Shown in pieces: positions 45,199 to 57,810 of a DNA stretch of 64,000 bases. A program made the position numbers and the translations under genes. Below the pieces are notes generated by a model. That model was not told the DNA's origin and searched no databases. It saw only the letters and a list, made by a program, of their open reading frames with translations. Position 1 is the stretch's first letter. Every line of letters starts with the position of its first letter. This DNA is from Amaranthus tricolor (Eukaryota; Streptophyta; Magnoliopsida; Caryophyllales; Amaranthaceae): NCBI RefSeq assembly GCF_026212465.1, contig NC_080050.1, positions 3,021,144-3,085,143 on the forward strand, written 5' to 3'.

Positions 45199-47339
45199 TT
45201 ATCTCAACCACCTTCTAAGATCACTGGTTGAGGAAGGGGAAATCTCACCCCCGAGACTATCAGTACAGCAAGATGAATAGTTTGATTGTTGTTCCATCAT
45301 TCCTAATTGAGCATTACTCACACTTTTGAAGCTTGGACTCCTTAGATTGTAACTCCCATATCCCCCCACCCCACTGTATGGATCAGGGTTGGGATACGAT
45401 AACCTCTTCTTAGCCCCGGCTCCGGACCCGATCCCGGCTCTATCTCGCTCTGGCGTAGAGGGTCTTTGTCTCGGGGCGCTATGGGATCGGAGACGAGCCT
45501 TGGCGGACTCTGTAGCAGCCATGTAATTGGGTATGGACCCACCACTGCTAGATGTGGCACTAGGAGCTCTGTTATTTGGGTGGATGTTACCATTGTAGAA
45601 GTAATTAGACCTTAAACTTGGTGTTTGGGATACTTGACTATTGTAGCTCCTATCTTCTCTAATACACCGTGGGCTAGCGGACCGGACTTGGATAGGCCGG
45701 GCACGTGATGGAGAGGGTGTTGAGGGTGGTGGATGTTGATGTTGGTTGTAATGATGATGTGATTGGGATTGGGATTGGATGTGGTGAGCCCTACTGTGAA
45801 GCGGTGAGGATGGACGTTGGTTATGGTACTGAGCATGGTAGTGATTTGCTGATGTTGATGTTACTGATCTTCTGGAGTTAGGAGCTAAGTAAGAGTAAGG
45901 CTCAGAAGTGTCAATTTCAACAGTTTTGACAGAGTCTCTGTGATCAGTTGAAGCTCTAGCTCTAATGGCTGGTGAACCCGAAATAGTGGAATCCCATTGT
46001 TTAGATGCCATCCATCTATCTAACCACCTGGGTTTCTCCTCAAATTCTTCTTCTCCTACTGAACTCCTATCACTTCTCCACATCTTATATCCCAATCATG
46101 TCAATCACAAACACAAATTACACAAATCAGCTAAAAAAATACACCCAGAAAGGGCAAGAATAATAAGGGGGAGATTGGAGGAAGATGAATTACTTGCTGT
46201 GAAAATGCTTGAGAGAGGCTCTTTTCTCTCTTGAGAACAGCAATTTTTCTGCTCTGCAACATAGCTTTGACTTCTTCAATGGTGTGTGGCCTTTCATCCC
46301 AATCCTCTGCTATGCTGCTTTGTTCTCTTGAATGTGACTATTATATACAAATTTATGATTCAATCATTATTTTTATGTAATAGACCAAATAGTGAGAAGG
46401 AAAAAAGAGGAGGGAAATTGTAGCTTACAACTGATCTTCTTTCTGCTATGTCTTGAAGATAGCGGGATTCAACCAGACTATTAGTGTCACTGAAAGTCGA
46501 TTTTCTGCTACCATCATGTGATAATCTCATTCTCTGATCAAGTACCCGGGATTGAACTCTAACCAGAGCTTGCATGCATTTCAATGTCATCTTGGCTTGT
46601 TTTCTCACATTATGTCCTCTTACCAAAGCTTGCAACTTTACCAGCCCTTTTAATGCTCTGAGCGCTCTTCTAGCCTTTTAAAACCAAACCCAGATGTTGA
46701 TCAATATTCAATACATCATAATCTTTTTTTTTTTTTTGAGTATTTTGATGTAACAGGAAACAAACTCTTACCAAATATCCTCTAAAGGAAGTTTGAATTA
46801 GAATAGCTGCATAATGTTCTCTGGGATGGTTGGCATTATTGTTGGGTGTTGATCTGGTAAGTCTAGCCACCTCCATTGCAGCCTGCGCTGTGGCAACAGC
46901 AGCTTCTGCGGCAGCAGCCGTGGCAACTGCCACTGCAATTGCATGCCTCTGCTCAGACACATCGCTTCCTGTGGCTGCAGCAACAGGACCACCAATACTA
47001 CTAGCCTTTACTCGAGGGCCCTGTTGTACAGCTGTAGTAGGTGATGATTCCTGCTGATTTGTGGTCTTCTTGAAAAGCCATCTCCTTTTCTCCTTCTTCT
47101 GTAACAGGAAAAAGAAAGCATTAGAATCCAATAATCAATTTGCCATCAAAAGCTGAAACTTCAACATCACATCAACTCTTCCAAAAAAACACCTTTTCAT
47201 CATCTTGATCCTCTGATGGAAGGTCATGATGTTCTTCTTTCCTTCTGCAATTTCTACCCTTGTCATGATTCTCTTTAGTTGGAGATCTAAAAGCTCTTTT
47301 AACAGCAGTTAACCAAGAAGTACTCCCTTTTTTCCCCAT
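45199..47339 (-). CDS. IQD: IQ67-domain calmodulin-binding protein (5 exons)
   Basis: Exons on the minus strand are 47339-47193, 47098-46772, 46674-46429, 46337-46194 and 46083-45199. All junctions are phase 0 with GT-AG introns, giving 582 residues. The N-terminus [20 protein letters not shown] is the family signature. The IQ67 domain spans about 143-211, with [13 protein letters not shown] then [20 protein letters not shown]. An intron splits it after RGYL, the conserved position in this family. A Ser- and Pro-rich basic tail contains the DUF4005 motif, [20 protein letters not shown], at 473-492. IQD proteins bind calmodulin and associate with microtubules or membranes, linking calcium signals to cell shape. 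The Ala-rich run in exon 2 precedes the IQ motif. It resembles the larger IQD13/14-like members, but the exact orthologue is unsure. Confidence 0.93.
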
Positions 47340-47524
47340 GGATCATCACATTCAGATCTTAAAACCAGCCAAAAACTCGATATTTACCCACCAAAATACA
47401 GCATTTTCCATCAATATATGCTAGTAAAAGAATGTGGGAAGCTATATACCCCACCTATATCAGATCTTTCCTTTTTTTTTTTTGTAGCTAAGTTTGTTAA
47501 TGAGATTTAAATATTATATGCAAA

Positions 47525-47580
47525 TGAGAGAGAGGGAGAGGGAGAGGGAGAGGGAGAGGGAGAGGGAGAGAGAGAGAGAG
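47525..47580 (-). repeat. (GGGAGA)n/(GA)n repeat in IQD 5' region
   Basis: A purine-rich microsatellite on the plus strand that reads as CTCTCC repeats on the IQD sense strand, about 190-240 bases upstream of the start codon. Pyrimidine-rich tracts like this are common in plant leaders and core promoters. A role in expression is only inferred. Confidence 0.75.
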
Positions 47581-50275
47581 GCTAAAGGAGGAATCCAGGA
47601 GCTACTCAAATAATCACAGTGGAGGGGGAGTTGAGAAGAGAAAGAGATTGAATACCAAAAAATAATTCACTGGGAAAGGTGAGAAGATTTTAGTGGGCAT
47701 AAGCGTGGTGGGTGTCAGAAGATGCGTCATTTACTTGCAACTACTAAAATATTAATACAATTGCTTTAATTTCATAAATAATAAAATCTAGAGTACTACT
47801 AAAATCCTCAGCAATAATACATAAAAGTACTACTACAATCCTTTTCTAACTTATTTTGTTTTTCTTTCTTATTCTAGGGAAAAGGATAATGAGAATAAAT
47901 AAAGGTAGACATGGAAGGTAGTGAATTATGGTGAGCTTGCAAGCTGAACTGACTGCTAAGATCGAGAAGTTGAAACCTTTGAGAGAGATAGAGAGAATAA
48001 TAATAGACCAGAAAACAACTAGGAAGGGATGACATGCACAAGAATCAAGGGTAGTTGCAGTAATGGGAAAGCTATTTTTATGAATTTTCAACTTTAGATT
48101 AAATTTAGGAGTATAGTATAAGTGAAAAAATAATAATGAATGGGAAAAAAAAAGTTATAAAGTGTCTCTCCTAATCTGGTCACCCCTCTCATGGCATCAC
48201 GTGTAGTGGAGCAGGGGATTTAGTAGGCAACATTTCCACCACAGAAGACTTAATTTTAAAAAAAAATGAAAAATGAAAAACATGGTTTTTCCATAAGGGA
48301 GGAGAGAGAATAAATTAGGCCAAGGAAGCACATAGGGTTGCGGGGTCATTGAAGAGCGTTGCATGTTGGTAAGCTGTCCCAAGTTTTGGTGGACTCTTTC
48401 TGATGACAGATGACTCTGGCTACAAGTATTCCTGTTCTATTAACTTAGAAGCAACTGTAGGGGGATGTATTGGCCTTTTCTCCACTCAAAAATAACAATA
48501 TCATAAGTTCAAGAAATAAAACAACATCAAATAAGGAGTACTATTTTCTCCACAAGAATACATAAATGGGTGGCTTTCAATAGCAGAGCAAGAATGACTG
48601 GTCAAAAGTAATTAAAGATTCTCCAGGTTGGGTTCTGAGTTGCAGCATTTAACAATACAGAGAAATGACTTGGAGTAAACTCATGGTACATGGCAGATTT
48701 AAATTAATATCTTAAAGTATCCCCTCAGCAACCCACCTCAATTCTCACAAAAAATCATAGTTACCAAGATTGAGTTTAGTTAAGCCCAAAAAATTCAATA
48801 TAATTTAATTAAATCAAGCTTTAAATATTTTTTAAGTTCTAATTCTCAAAATATTTGATTCTTTTTTATGCATTCTTATCACAAATATACATAATGATAC
48901 ATAACTAAAAGTTATACTTTGTATCAAAGCAATAGTTAAGGTCAATTTTATAGAAAATCATATTTTGTATTAATTCAGTATCTCCAAGTAAGGTCCTGCA
49001 GTCAATTCCCATTTAGTCCTCCCCTTACCTTAGTGGCACCTTTTAATAACAAAAAGGTAAATCTAATAAGATCCATCATTATCGATATATATAGAGAGAG
49101 ACATGTATATTAATAATTTATAAGTTTATCCTTAAACTTTGTAGAAAATGTTGAAGGTTAGGAGCATTAAGAATCATAAGTACATCCTTGATTAAAATGA
49201 CCAAGTTTTTTGGGGCTCCTTTTCAAGTTAAAGTAAACACCATTTTTCAGAAAAACAAACAAAAGTTTTTGATTCCGTTTAATCAAGGGTTTTGTGTACA
49301 AGCAATGAAAGAAATATAGCTAAATGCATCATAAACATATTTCAACTCCTCTCCCCTCTCCTTCCATTTTCCATTTTGACATAGTAGTAATAATATGCAA
49401 ACAGTTGAACACTGATTTTTTGACCGGAAGGTACGGGCTCCCCATCCCACTATCTTCATCACGAATTACAAGAGTAGCAATTAAGAGTACTGACTAGAGA
49501 GCAATGACAGATAGTGTGTCATTTCTTGAGAATGGAAATAGGAGTATACAACTGGAAATACTAATTTTAGTTCTTTTGTTGATTAAGAGCATCTTTTATC
49601 TACATGCAAAGACCAATCATTTCTGGTCAATTGAAGTAAAACATGCCGTAAAAAATAGTAAATGGGCTAAATAATATTAAGTTTCCACGAAGATAAATAT
49701 TACCTACAGCTTGTCCGCACATGGCTCTGCCTTCTAGTGCTTCCCCCTATAATTAAGACCCTCAAGGGCAATATCCAATCCATCAATCATGAACAATACA
49801 ATTTCAAGATAGTATGATGCCACTAACAAAAGCAGTAAGTTTTAAATGCAAATCTTCAGGGGGTCACGTACAATAAATTTGAACAGTAAAATCTTTGGGT
49901 TTGAAATATTTATGGTGTACTAGTTCAATATAGTAAAATTCATTCAAAGAGAGGGGTGAAAAACAATTCATGAATTTAACCTTATGTCACTGTGCCATTA
50001 TAATGCCAAGTTTCCTCAATTCTACTAACTGCAACAAAAAAATATGGACTTGAAAACTTCAATTGAAATCAAAAAGGCAAATGAATATTATTCTATTACT
50101 AAAGGGCAGAATGAATCGCTAAGGAAATTGTCCTTGACTCCATGTCCATGTGTCCTTATCTTTGAGCAACCATAATTGTATCTGCATCTTTAAGTTAGAT
50201 AAATCATAACAGACCTGAGACACTAACCTAAATCAAAAACTCACTAGTCAGTACTCATATCAGAATACACATATA
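47581..50275. other. Intergenic upstream of IQD gene, no gene seen
   Basis: About 2.7 kb without a supported gene. Includes the probable IQD promoter near its left edge. The short open frames at 47846-48091 and 48197-48382 have no recognisable features. Confidence 0.45.
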
Positions 50276-50520
50276 CTTCCTCTGTCCCTTCAATTAACAC
50301 CATGCGTTTTTTGAGTAAAAATTAGTAGAAAGGGAATTGTGTTGGAAAATAAAACAAAAAACAAGTGGATGATATAATTGAGTAGTTAAGATGATAAGAA
50401 ACCAAAAGTTTGTGAACGAGATTAAAAGAAGGAAAGTGAGATTACCAAAAAAAGAAAGAGGACAAAATCAATGGGGTAAACTAAAATGAAAATAGTGCTA
50501 ATTGAAAGAGTCAGAAACAG
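50276..50520. mobile_element. Stowaway-like MITE
   Basis: The left end CTTCCTCTGTCCCTTCAATT and the right end read backwards, CTGTTTCTGACTCTTTCAAT, are inverted. Both continue TAACACCAT and TAGCACTAT. TA flanks both sides (50274-50275 and 50521-50522). Confidence 0.7.
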
Positions 50521-50522
50521 TA

Positions 50523-51799
50523 TTATCATTCCTGATTACAAGGAGCTACGCTAGTATCATATGTCCTCTGCAAATTAATATTTGCACTGTTTACGCTTTT
50601 GCATTTACCAATACACAGATTGACATAAGTATGTATGATTATCTAACACTAAGTTTAGATAACATTTTTTTGAAGAGCAGAAAGGGAATAAGAGGGGAGA
50701 TAGCTGTGTTTTCCTTCCAAATATTTTGAAAGTTGGATGGATATGTCATGTTTAAAAAGTGAAGAAGATTTTCCTACAACTTCCTCCCCTCTAGTTCCTT
50801 ATAACTATCCAAATAAGGGAAATAAAATCCCTTTACTTCCCTCCTCCCCTTTACCCTTCATTTCCTCATATCATTGTGTAAAGTAAAAATTATACAAAAT
50901 TGATATTATAGAAGTAAGTATCAGATAAATCTAATAAATCATAGATTAGAATTTAGACAGAGCTTGGATCGAGTCAGGCTAGAGATTGAGTCTAGATCCG
51001 AAAAACATTAACCTAGACTCAAACTCGATTACTTTTATCGGACGCAAAATTTGAACGAGATCCACAAAGTCTCAAAAATCATACTTAGACCCTTAAATTA
51101 GGAGTTTTGGGTGTGTGACAGAGCTATGAAGATAAACTCATGACTATGTTCAACTATAACTTGTCTATAAATATAACCTTTTGATCTTTATTAACGATAA
51201 TACAAGCTAAGTTTTAAAAATTGTGCCAGGGCGCTTCTCTAACTTTAGAAAAATGAATTGTCTTAGTTAGGGTTTAGGGAAATACATAAGGTGTTCGCTT
51301 TGTGAGCTTTCATCAGCCTTGCACTTTATGTGCCTTGTGTTTTTGGTTTTCTTTGGACATAATCCCTTTTTTTCAATAATATATTATTAACCAGTTACAC
51401 AAAAAAATAATTACTTCTTTTGAAGAGAAAAAGGAACTGTGAAAGACATTTTCTCTTATTTTCAAAGAGGGAGAAAGAAAAGAAAGGAGAAATAAGAATT
51501 TGGTAGGAGTTCTAAATGTAAGCAAACTTCTCAATGCCTCCACAAGTCCAGCACCACCACAAGGTGGCTTTCTTTTCAATTTTTCTTTCTTTTCTTCTTT
51601 CTATTGGATATCCTTTTTCTTTTCTTCCTTTGAATCCTTAAATTTTCTGGGTTCTTTTTTCCCTTCTTTTTATTTCCTTATCTTCGATTTTATTGTGTAC
51701 TCTTTCTATTGGTTTCTTCTTTAAATTTTCCTCTTCTTTGATATTTTGGTATTCTTTTGTCTAGATTCTTCTTTAATAACAATTGGATACAGAACAAAT
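50523..51799. other. Intergenic, no gene seen
   Basis: Includes C/T-rich stretches near 50700-50870 and 51580-51720 that may be worn MITE or LTR sequence. No coding evidence. Confidence 0.4.
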
Positions 51800-52690
51800 A
51801 AACATAATGCTTAGGATGTGGTTTTAGGGATTCTCTTGTGTTATTTGTTAAAGCAAGTGCCAATAATCTTAGTGATGACGTTAACTTTAAACATATAGTC
51901 GAACATGCTTTGTCTTGTACCTTAGAGAGGGTCGATAAAGATGTGTCGAATATGGGTGGTTTAAGGTTTGGAACGGTTGATGAGAGTTGTTTGATCGAAG
52001 CAACAAGAAGAGGAACAGGCTGTGTGTGGCTCGACCAGCCGCTCGATCGAGTGAGGGCTCGCTCGACCGGTCGAGCGGGGGTGGCTCGGTCGAGCAACTT
52101 GTCGAGCAAGATGTGCAGATCAGGTCAGTAGCTTCTCTGGAAGCTCGCTCGACCGAGCGAGGTAGTGGCTCGGGTCGAGCGGAAGTTCAGAAGGCTACAT
52201 AGGATTCTGATTTCGTCAGAATGTGAAATGGCTATGCAATTATGTGGTGCATTACTTCTATTGTTTATTGTAATGTTTATTGTCATAGTTAATTGGATGT
52301 TAATTGTGGTTTATGGTGATTTATGAGGGAATACTAAGGGTGATGAATGCCTTGCCTATAAATAGGATTCATCACCCATAGTAACATACACCAAAAACAC
52401 ACATATTGTTGAGAGGGCTATTGCATTGTTAGAAACTTGAGAGTGTTCTTACTTTGCTTTAGTATTTGTGGTCTTGAGAGATTGTTCTCAAGACAAGGGA
52501 GTTTATTATACTTGTAATTGTTGAATTCATTATAATAAACTACATTTGAGGGGGAGGTATTCAAGATACCTCATAAACACTTGTGTTCTCATTTTGCATT
52601 ATATTTTCATTTGTTTTTCTTTGTTGAACCTCTTTGAGGCTTGCGCTTTCATTATTGATGAATGAGGTCTTTCATCCTTTTTCTCCGCCG
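51800..52690 (+). repeat. LTR-like segment with GGTCGAGCG motifs
   Basis: The plus strand shows clustered palindromic words such as GCTCGCTCGACCGAGCG and GGTCGAGCGG (52018-52185). Then come CCTATAAATAGG near 52358 as a TATA box and a leader with TTATACTTGTAATTG, GAGGTATTCAAGATACCTC and CATTTTGC. The same order is found in reverse at 34640-35400. The open frame through 51838-52131 is probably fortuitous. The segment runs straight into gypsy reverse transcriptase sequence at about 52695, so it is the truncated LTR of a different element or a mosaic. Confidence 0.5.
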
Positions 52691-52694
52691 TTTT

Positions 52695-54886
52695 GTGCTT
52701 GAATTCTAATTTATAGTGACACTATGGGGGACCATGTTCAACACTTGAACATTGTGACAGAATTAGTGAAACAACATCTGCTATATGCCAATGCTAAGGA
52801 GTGTGAGATAGGGCGTACTAAAGTGGCAGTTTTAGGGCAAATTGTTTCGGCGGTAGGAGTGGCGATTGACCCGGATAAAATTTAGGTTACGGTGGAATTG
52901 CCAAAGCCACGAAAATTAAAAGATTTGCGGGGGGTTTTAGGGATCACAAGCTATTATCGGAGATTCATCCACCAATTTGCGCACATTGTTGCCCCTCTCG
53001 CTAGCAGTTAAAGAAGGATAGCTTTGCTTATCACTTTTAAAGAGCTGAAGCAAAATATGCGAACATCCCCGGTTTTGGCCATGCCCAGCTTCACCATTCC
53101 TTTTGCAGTAGAGGCAGATGCATCGGGTAAAGGACTTGGTGTTGTCTAATACAAAGACAAGCACCCCGTTGCATTGGGCATACAAGGACAAGCCAAACCC
53201 ATTTATGAGAAAGAGCTTATGGCAATTGTGACGGTTGTTCAAAAATGGTAGCATTATCTTGTTAGGAGGAAATTCATTGTTTGGACAGATCAACGAAGCT
53301 TAAAGTTCATCTTGGAACAGCACGTAATCGGGGTGAATTTAAAATGGGCAAGCAAATTATTAGGCTATAACTTCGAGATCAAATTTCGCCCAAGTAAAAG
53401 CAATGGTGCGGCTGACGCTTTATCTAGGCATCCACTATTATAGACGATGAATTGCACCACCATGGTTACTAGTGTGGGGTGGATTGGAGCTCATTATTAG
53501 CTGAAATCGCCTAGGGCACTACTCTCTGTAAACTTCGCGAAGAATTGGTTTTACTAGGAAGCACAACTGTTGGGTTTACATGGACTAATGCGAGACTATG
53601 GTACAAAGGACGTATGGTTATTCCTCGCATTTCATCAGTAATGGATAAGCTTTCGTATCACACCTCGGCACTAGGGGGTCACAATGGAGAATATAAAACT
53701 TATCTCTGATTAGCTGAGGATTGGTATTGAAAAGGGATGAGAAAGCAAGTCACCCAATGTGTTCATGAATGTTCCATATGTCAGCAACAAAAGGCCTCAC
53801 ACTCCAATATGTTGGCCTTCTCCAGCCTTTAGGCATCACAATCCAGGTTCGAGACGATATTACTTTGGATTTCGTGGAAGCCATGCCCAAATCCGGTGAT
53901 TTTGACAGTGTTGGATGGTCGTGGACAGGCTGTCCAAATACGCTCATTTCTTGGGGTTAAAACATCCGTTCACAGCACATTCAATAGCAGCCCGATTTGT
54001 CAAAGAAGTTGTTCGTTTACATGATTTTCCCGCATCGATTGTGTCGGATCATGATAAAATTATTATGAGTAAGATCTGGATTGAATTGTTCCGTGTGCGA
54101 GGTACTTTTCTTCTCCTGTAGCACATCCTATCATCCTCAAACCGAACAGCAAACGGAGTTAGTTAATCAAGCCCTTGAAACATACCTACATTGTTTTATT
54201 AATGGACAACCGCAACATTGGGCTAAGTGGTTCCATTGGGCCGAATTTTGTTACAATACATATCCTCACAACTCTATCAATATGTCCTCTTTCAAAGCCC
54301 TTTATGGTCTTCGTCCCCTATTGGGCAGCAATAGTTCACCAGTATATATTGTTAACGGTGGTTACGAGAGAGATGCAATTTTGGATGATTTACGGTTCCA
54401 TTTCATTCAAGCACAACACAAAATGAAAAATGGGCGGATAAAAAACGTCGTGACATGTCTTTTTTGGTGGGAGATTTGGTGTTTCTGAAATTACAGCCTT
54501 ATAGGCAACAATCATTAGCTCGATGACCTTGTGATAAATTAGCAGCTCGTTACATATGGGCCTTTTGAAGTCATAGAGAAAATTGGCTTGGTTGCTTATA
54601 AGTTACTCCTTCCCACCCAAGAGCAAAATACATCCGGTGTTTCATGTCTCAACTTAAATGAGCTCAAGGAGCTGCCGTCAATCCAACCCCATGCCCGCCT
54701 AGTTATCACCATCCTTGGAGTTAGTTGTGGAGCTAGAGGAAGTGCTAGGGGTCCGAAGTGACCATCAATAGTCAGTTTCTGAAGTATTAATTAAGTGGCA
54801 GGTCCCAATTGCTGAAATAACTTGGGAGCATTATAAGAATATAGCTTTGCGTTTTCCTACCTTCTACATTGATGAAGGTGTTTGAC
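52695..54886 (+). pseudogene. Ty3/gypsy chromovirus pol remnant
   Basis: Broken plus-strand frames follow the order of gypsy pol. Reverse transcriptase comes first, beginning ILIYSDTMGDHVQHL, then LGITSYYRRFIHQFAHIVAP. RNase H follows near 53100-53440 (AVEADASG). Integrase is next, with [20 protein letters not shown] and SYHPQTEQQTELVNQALETY. A chromodomain-like end reads SVSEVLIKWQVPIAEITWEH and stops at about 54886. Numerous stops and frameshifts interrupt all parts, so it is inactive. Gag, protease and the start of reverse transcriptase are absent. Confidence 0.85.
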
Positions 54887-55260
54887 AGGTATTGTCAAGG
54901 ATACATGACGATACAAGCCCAATATTAAAGTCTATTCCAGAAGGGAGAAGAGAACAGTTACAAGGAAGTGACAAAATTTAGTAACAAATTACATTCAGTG
55001 CATTTTAATTTTTTTTTTACTGTAGACTATCTTTTCTGCTATTAAGAATGATGAGTTGTACTTTTCGGCATATTCCAGAGGCTAACATGCCTATATATTC
55101 TGTTTAGGGATTTAGTCTAGGGTATGCTTGTAGTACAATTGTGATGTGTATTCACTAGGGAGTAACTGAGTCATTCTAAGAACTCAAGGGAGTACACTGC
55201 TCTCTTTACCTAAATACAAGCATTATAATTATTCTATGTACATTCTTCTTGCTTTCTTCT
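54887..55260 (+). repeat. Probable gypsy 3' untranslated region and LTR
   Basis: After the chromodomain stop, a T-rich tract leads into sequence with LTR-like features: CCTATATATTCTG, then GTATGCTTGTAGTACAATTG, ACTCAAGGGAGTACACTG and CTCTCTTTACCTAAATACAA. No second LTR remains because the 5' part of the element is missing, so borders are approximate. Confidence 0.45.
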
Positions 55261-56160
55261 TCTTCTATATATGTCTTCTTTCTTTCTTTCTTGTTGTTAC
55301 AAACAATATATTTAGGCCTTTTCATAACAATCAAATCCCTTCCCTTCATTTGAGGGAAATGCAATCCCTTCGTTTCCCTCTCCTTCCTTTCCTTCCAATT
55401 CCTTCTATCCAAAATAATGTAAATGAAATTTGTCATATGATAATATACAAGATCTATAATAGGTGGACTTGAAGCAAAAACGTCCTAGGAAACTCTACAG
55501 GATGCTAATGAAGTGTCAAGATCACATTTATAAGAAAATAGTCCTCCAACATAACACAGGACAGAAAAAGAATTTGAGGTTATGTCAATGAATTTGACCC
55601 CTAAACACCATCATAGGTGGGAGCCATTTAATGACATAAGAGTAGTATAATGTTGTTGTCAAAGAAATTCAGGTAATGTTGAGAAAAGAGAGATAGGAAA
55701 AGAGCTTCCATAATGCTAAACGAATTAATAAAGAACAAAAGCAAACAACATTGCAATTTACCATTGTATTTCTTATATGACAGTCCATTAAGATACCAAA
55801 AACAAGAACATTAAACACACAAAACCTGATATTTTCAATGCAGCACATGATATAATGGTCCATCAGTTATCAATGCATTGGTATGTTATGTGTAAACCTC
55901 AAGTGAGATTTGAAGTAGCAAATTTAAGAATATTAAATAATAAGAGCCACTGTAAGCGATTATTAGTATGCATCTACACAAATAGATCATAGTTAAGTAT
56001 CGTGATAACATGAGATAGGACATGACAGTGTCAACGTAATGACAATGTCAATCATAGTTCAATCAAAAGCAAAATCACATAAACAAATGAAACTGCTCTT
56101 GTTGATCAAACCATCATCACTTGGCCCCAACTTCTCCGGTTCATTTTCACGTAATTTCAT
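55261..56160. other. Intergenic, no clear gene
   Basis: Contains a C/T-rich stretch near 55310-55420 that resembles worn MITE sequence. No gene is supported. Confidence 0.4.
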
Positions 56161-56164
56161 TGGT

Positions 56165-56760
56165 TTACCGTTGTATTAAGTTTCACATTTCCCATTGTAA
56201 GGTCATTTAGATGAACATTCTAATTGTCATGCAGGTAATATTTATCCAATTTGCTTTACTCTATGATTATATAGTATCCAAAAGACACAGACTAACATTA
56301 GGGTTAACATTGAGAAATTACATGTCGAAAATATGAAAATCGAAGCTTTATGCAGAATTAAGACAAACTCTAGACGATTTAAACTTCAAAAAATGGCGGG
56401 AAAATTATCAACGAGTTTAATCCAATAGCTAAAAGAAATCTAAATCACAGTTTAAAAAGTTGGATAAAAAATAATAATAATCATTTAATATTAAAGAGGC
56501 GACGAATAATCTTGCAATATTATAACATAATAGATTCGAACATCAAGCATTAATTTATAATCAACATCAAAAGGTGAATCCAAAAGGAATTGGAAATGGA
56601 AGCAGAAGAAGAATTTTACCGAATTATGAGGGAATCAAAGACTGAAAATATGTCGCCAACACGGTCGGTCTTGTTTCCAATCGTCTGCGATCTGCCATTG
56701 AAGTTGAAGATCATCCCTAAGGAAGAACTGATGATGGAGAGTTTGATAGGAAAAAAATAA
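56165..56760 (-). other. Possible minus-strand gene 5' region and small exons
   Basis: A GC-richer island at 56621-56720 has the look of a first exon on the minus strand. An ATG at about 56715 opens MIFNFNGRSQTIGNKTDRVG and runs to a possible donor, CG|GTAAAA. Upstream, TTAGCCCAAGCC near 56847 resembles site-II promoter elements of housekeeping genes. A second candidate segment near 56220-56165 (NVHLNDLTMGNVKLNTTV) follows an acceptor-like ACAATTAG. Neither piece matches a family I recognise, and the reading frame is not proven. Confidence 0.2.
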
Positions 56761-57579
56761 AATGTTACAATGTTTCCCGAACCTTATTGGACCCGATGTC
56801 CAATGGACTATATTCTACGGAAATGGGTTTAGTGTTAACTATCTTTAGCCCAAGCCTAATAAGTATCGTAGAGTGTGATCTAGTTCTTTTTAGCTCATCT
56901 TGTACAACATCTCACCATGAAACGGACTTATATAATTAGTTAATGTTGTTTGATTGACCATTTATATTATTGGTCAAAATTGTAAGTAACCGCTTTAAAG
57001 TTATGAGCGTATATAAATCTAACTTAATAAAAATGGTCTCTCCGTAGAATCGTCTTATTTGAGAATAATGTCTTTTTATTACAGAATATGCAGAGAGAAA
57101 ACAAGGTGAAATCGAACTCAGAATTTTATCAGTTTAAATGATATTAACTCTCTAATTGAGCCAAGACCCAATTCTGATGGTTTTTTTAAATATGTACTAA
57201 TGTGTCATTTAACCATCTAATGTCCAATCTCTCTAATTTGACAATTTAGGGATTAATTTACCTTGTATAAATTGTTGTTTGGGGCGCATAAATGCACTTT
57301 TATTGTGAAACACATTTTATATATAGGTTAATAGTACAATTGATACAAATTATGAGAATATAGGCTTCTTATGAGATCGTCTTATTGAGAAACGATCTCT
57401 CACTAGCAATAGTAGTTACAAACCATATTCTTGTATATAAAGGATTCTCCCGTCTTACCTCGATCCCTGTAAAAAATAGATAATTTTCAAGTCCTGCTTA
57501 TTTTGTAAATTAGATTTTTAAAAAGCTATCAATGTCACAAGTTTACTGTCAAGGAACCAAATCTACCAAAAGGTTAAGC
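56761..57579. other. Intergenic, MITE-like fragments
   Basis: Fragments near 57035 and 57355-57420 contain words such as GAGATCGTCTTATTGAGAAA, related to the MITE family at 36678 and 40028. No gene. Confidence 0.4.
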
Positions 57580-57810
57580 TAATTAATGGTTGAGGCTCCA
57601 AAATATGTTATATACTCTAACACGTCTCCTTACATGAGAGTTTTTTGTGCTAGAAATGTAGATACAACATAAGCCCTTCTCATATTTGACGCTAAATATT
57701 TCACTTTAAATAAAAGGCGATTGAGATTTGAAACTATGACCTCTTACCATGTTGGTTTCCGTACTATATTAAAGAACCAACTCAACCATAAACTTAGGCT
57801 TTTATTCTTA
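57580..57810 (-). mobile_element. TRIM fragment
   Basis: On the minus strand, AACCAACATGGTAAGAGGTC replaces the primer region, followed by TCAATCGCCTTTTATTTAAA and a purine-rich stretch. The 3' LTR-like TGTTAGAGTATATAACATAT matches the complete copy at 12789 exactly over 20 bases. Confidence 0.65.

Noticed and set aside
46360..46428. Extension of IQD exon 3 beyond 46429
   Set aside because: A GT donor in phase follows the conserved AERRSV segment and the next exon continues in frame. The read-through sequence is T-rich intron.
45342..46995. Other open frames overlapping the IQD gene (both strands)
   Set aside because: They are shadows of the spliced IQD exons, which explain the region with intact splice sites and conserved motifs.
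51838..52202. Arg-rich open frames over the GGTCGAGCG cluster
   Set aside because: Composition is imposed by the palindromic repeats. The region has LTR architecture, and two overlapping frames are open, which argues against coding.
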